The position numbers and the translations under genes were made by a program. A stretch of DNA of 6,608 bases, taken from positions 1 through 6,608 of the forward strand of contig JAJZBP010000113.1 in assembly GCA_021798855.1 (NCBI GenBank). Reading direction: 5' to 3'. The notes under the pieces were generated by a model. It worked only from the letters and a program-made list of their open reading frames with translations, was not told the DNA's origin and searched no databases. Source of the stretch: Bacillota bacterium. Lineage in GTDB: Bacteria; Bacillota; Sulfobacillia; JAJZIM01; JAJZBP01. Within the stretch, counting starts at the first letter, position 1. Each line of letters opens with the position of its first letter. Positions 4,775 through 6,608 of this stretch are shown here, in pieces.

Positions 4775-6568
4775 CATTTTCTCCATCTCGTCCAGCGTCG
4801 CTTCGAACACCGTCAAAGCCGCCCGCACCGGGGCCGGCGTGGTCAGGTCCACTCCGGCCTTTTGCAATAGCGCCACGGGGTGGTCGGAACCGCCGCTGGA
4901 CAGGAACTCCAGGTAGCGGTCCCGCGCCGGAGCGCCGTCCCGCAGGATCCCGACGGCCAGGGCCGTGGCGGCGGAAAAGCCCGTGGCGTACTTGTAGACG
5001 TAGAAGGCGGAGTAAAAATGGGGGATGCGGCTCCACTCCAAGGCGATTTCGTCGTCAACCACGACCTGGGCGCCGTAGTAGGTCTCATTGAGAGCTCGGT
5101 AAGTCCGCTTCAGGCTGTCCGGCGTCAGCGCCTCGCCCGCCTCAACCTGCCGGTGGATGAGCTTTTCGAATTCGGCGAACATGACCTGCCGGTAGACGGT
5201 GGTGCGAAACTGCTCCAGTGAATGGTTCAGGAGGTAAAGGCGTTTCTTCCGGTCTTGGGTTGTGGCCAGGAGGTGGTGCAGCAGAAGCGATTCGTTGAGG
5301 GTGGAAGCCACCTCGGCCACGAAGATGCTGTAGTCGGCGTAAACATAGGGTTGCCGTTCGTTGGAATGGTGGGTGTGGAGGGCATGACCCATCTCGTGGG
5401 CCAGGGTGAAGACGCTGTTCAAGTTCGGTTGGTGGTTCAAAAGGACGTAGGGATGAACCCCGTAGGCTCCCGTGGAGTAGGCTCCGCCGGCCTTGCCCTG
5501 GCTTTCGACAACGTCCACCCACCCGGAGGAAAGGCCCTCGGTGAGGATCCGGCCGTAATCCTCGCCGAGGGCGGCCAAACCGGCTTCAACCAACCGGGCG
5601 GCTTCTTCATAGGTGATTTGCCACTCGACATCCGGCACCATCGGCACGTAGAGGTCGTACATGTGGAGTTCGTCGAGACCGAGGAGCTTGCGGCGCAAGC
5701 GCAGGTAACGGGCGAGTTGGGGGAGGCCGGCGTGGATGGCGGCGATCAGGCTGTCGTACAGGGAAACCGGGACGCGGTCGGCGTCCAGGGCCGCCTCCAG
5801 GGCGCCGTCGTAGCGCCGGGTCCGGGCGTAGAAAACATCCTTTTTCACGCCGGCGTTGAGGAGACCGGCGATGGTGTTGGCCCGCTCTCCGTAGGCGCCG
5901 TAAAGGGTTTGAAAGGCGTCCCGGCGCACCCGCCGGTCACGGCTCTCCAGGAAGGTGGTGTAGCGGCCCTTGGTCAGTTCAACGGGAACGTTCGCCTCGT
6001 CCAGGATGGAAGGGAAGCGCAGGTCGGCGTCGTTCAGGAGGCGAAAGACGGTGGCGGGGGCCATGGCCAATTCGGCCGTTCCGGCCAGAATGGCCTCCTC
6101 CGGCGCCGAGAGGACATGGGGGCGCATTCGCCCGATTTCGTCCAACTTGTGCCGGTACAGTTGCAGGCCGGGTTGGTCCGCCAGGAAACGTTCCAGGTCG
6201 CCCGGATCGATGCCTAAGATCTCCGGCGTGAAGAAGGAAGTTGCCCCCAGGTACTGGACGTAGAGGCCCTTCGCCCGCTCGACCAGCGTCTGACCCGCCG
6301 AATCGCCGGCATCCTCGTCCCGACGCAGGTGGGCGTAGGTGTAGACCCGCTCCAGACGCTCCCCGACCTGATCCTGCCAGCGCAGGGCTCCAAGCAGTTT
6401 CCCGGCGGATTCGCCCAAGGGGTGGAAGGAGGCGGCGGCGGGCAGGGCTTCGGCGACCCGGGCGAAGTCCTGCTCCCAGGCTTCAGTGTCCGGGTACAGG
6501 TCCTCGGTGCGCCATTTATGTTGGGGCGGGACTTCGTCCCGTCTGGGGAGTTTGAGCGCTTCAGGCAA
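4766..6568 (-). CDS. pepF: Oligoendopeptidase F (M3B family zinc metallopeptidase)
   Basis: A cytoplasmic zinc endopeptidase that cleaves short and medium peptides, typically about 7 to 17 residues, supporting peptide turnover. The 600-residue length is typical. The N-terminal half is the helical region that restricts access to the active-site channel. The catalytic motif is HEMGH at residues 391-395 within LAHEMGHALHTHHS, and E419 (AEVAST), 28 residues after H391, is the third zinc ligand. Near the C-terminus, PHFYSAFYVYKYATG (H517, Y519, Y523) provides the substrate- and transition-state-binding His/Tyr residues of the M3 family. No signal peptide is present. The start is TTG at 6566-6568: AGGAGG (complement of 6577-6582) lies eight bases upstream, ideal spacing, and the resulting N-terminus (PQHKWRTEDLYP) matches the family. 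The gene runs convergently to the methyltransferase gene. Its promoter lies mostly or wholly beyond the right edge. Confidence 0.97.
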   Translation of the reverse strand: MPEALKLPRRDEVPPQHKWRTEDLYPDTEAWEQDFARVAEALPAAASFHPLGESAGKLLGALRWQDQVGERLERVYTYAHLRRDEDAGDSAGQTLVERAKGLYVQYLGATSFFTPEILGIDPGDLERFLADQPGLQLYRHKLDEIGRMRPHVLSAPEEAILAGTAELAMAPATVFRLLNDADLRFPSILDEANVPVELTKGRYTTFLESRDRRVRRDAFQTLYGAYGERANTIAGLLNAGVKKDVFYARTRRYDGALEAALDADRVPVSLYDSLIAAIHAGLPQLARYLRLRRKLLGLDELHMYDLYVPMVPDVEWQITYEEAARLVEAGLAALGEDYGRILTEGLSSGWVDVVESQGKAGGAYSTGAYGVHPYVLLNHQPNLNSVFTLAHEMGHALHTHHSNERQPYVYADYSIFVAEVASTLNESLLLHHLLATTQDRKKRLYLLNHSLEQFRTTVYRQVMFAEFEKLIHRQVEAGEALTPDSLKRTYRALNETYYGAQVVVDDEIALEWSRIPHFYSAFYVYKYATGFSAATALAVGILRDGAPARDRYLEFLSSGGSDHPVALLQKAGVDLTTPAPVRAALTVFEATLDEMEKMLA

Positions 6569-6576
6569 AGGGTGAG

Positions 6577-6582
6577 CCTCCT
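6577..6582 (-). promoter_or_regulatory. Shine-Dalgarno fixing the TTG start of pepF
   Basis: On the minus strand this reads AGGAGG, the perfect consensus, eight bases before the TTG at 6568-6566. It decides the start in favour of TTG. Only 26 bases lie beyond it in the window. They include the direct repeat ATCCTT-ATCCTA on the + strand, too little to call a promoter. Confidence 0.85.
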
Positions 6583-6608
6583 CGTGGTGTTGTATCCTTA
6601 TCCTACCA

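Noticed and set aside
4521..5036. 171-codon minus-strand frame across the convergent junction
   Set aside because: It overlaps both the methyltransferase and pepF in other frames and has a Pro/Arg/Ala-rich composition typical of a shadow frame.
5222..6217. 331-codon open frame on the + strand opposite pepF
   Set aside because: It is the antisense shadow of pepF, rich in Gly and Val, without motifs. The pepF frame has HEMGH, the zinc-ligand glutamate and a perfect Shine-Dalgarno.

Overview
This 6.6-kb stretch has high G+C over most of its length and carries five intact protein genes. It also holds one broken glycosyltransferase gene near the left edge. GTG and TTG starts, purine-rich Shine-Dalgarno sequences close to the anti-SD consensus, rho-independent terminators and a Firmicutes-type oligoendopeptidase F suggest a high-G+C, possibly thermophilic or anaerobic clostridial/Firmicutes chromosome. 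The lineage is an inference, and nothing here fixes the genus. I found no phage, CRISPR, tRNA or rRNA features.

Left edge (1-506): bases 1-120 are about 47% G+C, visibly poorer than the rest. They contain no gene I can recognise, but TTACC recurs there with a 16-bp period. This runs into the C-terminal part of a GT-B family 4 glycosyltransferase, which lacks its N-terminal domain and has a frameshift near 236-241. A small terminator follows its stop codon directly.

Middle (507-3378): a beta-CASP metallo-beta-lactamase ribonuclease gene is followed 40 bp later by hemL (glutamate-1-semialdehyde aminomutase, C5 tetrapyrrole pathway). They look like one transcription unit, closed by a clear intrinsic terminator at 3352-3378. 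The sequence before the ribonuclease gene is odd. Its strong Shine-Dalgarno lies about 30 bases from the start codon, and an inverted repeat spans the start.

Right part (3379-4774): a family 2 glycosyltransferase and a small class I SAM methyltransferase lie 16 bp apart on the + strand, a typical surface-glycan gene pair. The glycosyltransferase has no Shine-Dalgarno, and a weak promoter is placed so that its transcript could be leaderless. The methyltransferase gene converges on pepF (minus strand, 4766-6568), and the two overlap tail to tail by 9 bp.

Together the two housekeeping genes (RNA processing, heme/corrinoid precursor) sit between pieces of what may once have been a larger glycan locus. 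I see no convincing new biological system. The observations most worth checking are the decayed glycosyltransferase with its foreign-looking flank, the start region of the ribonuclease gene, and the possibly leaderless glycosyltransferase.
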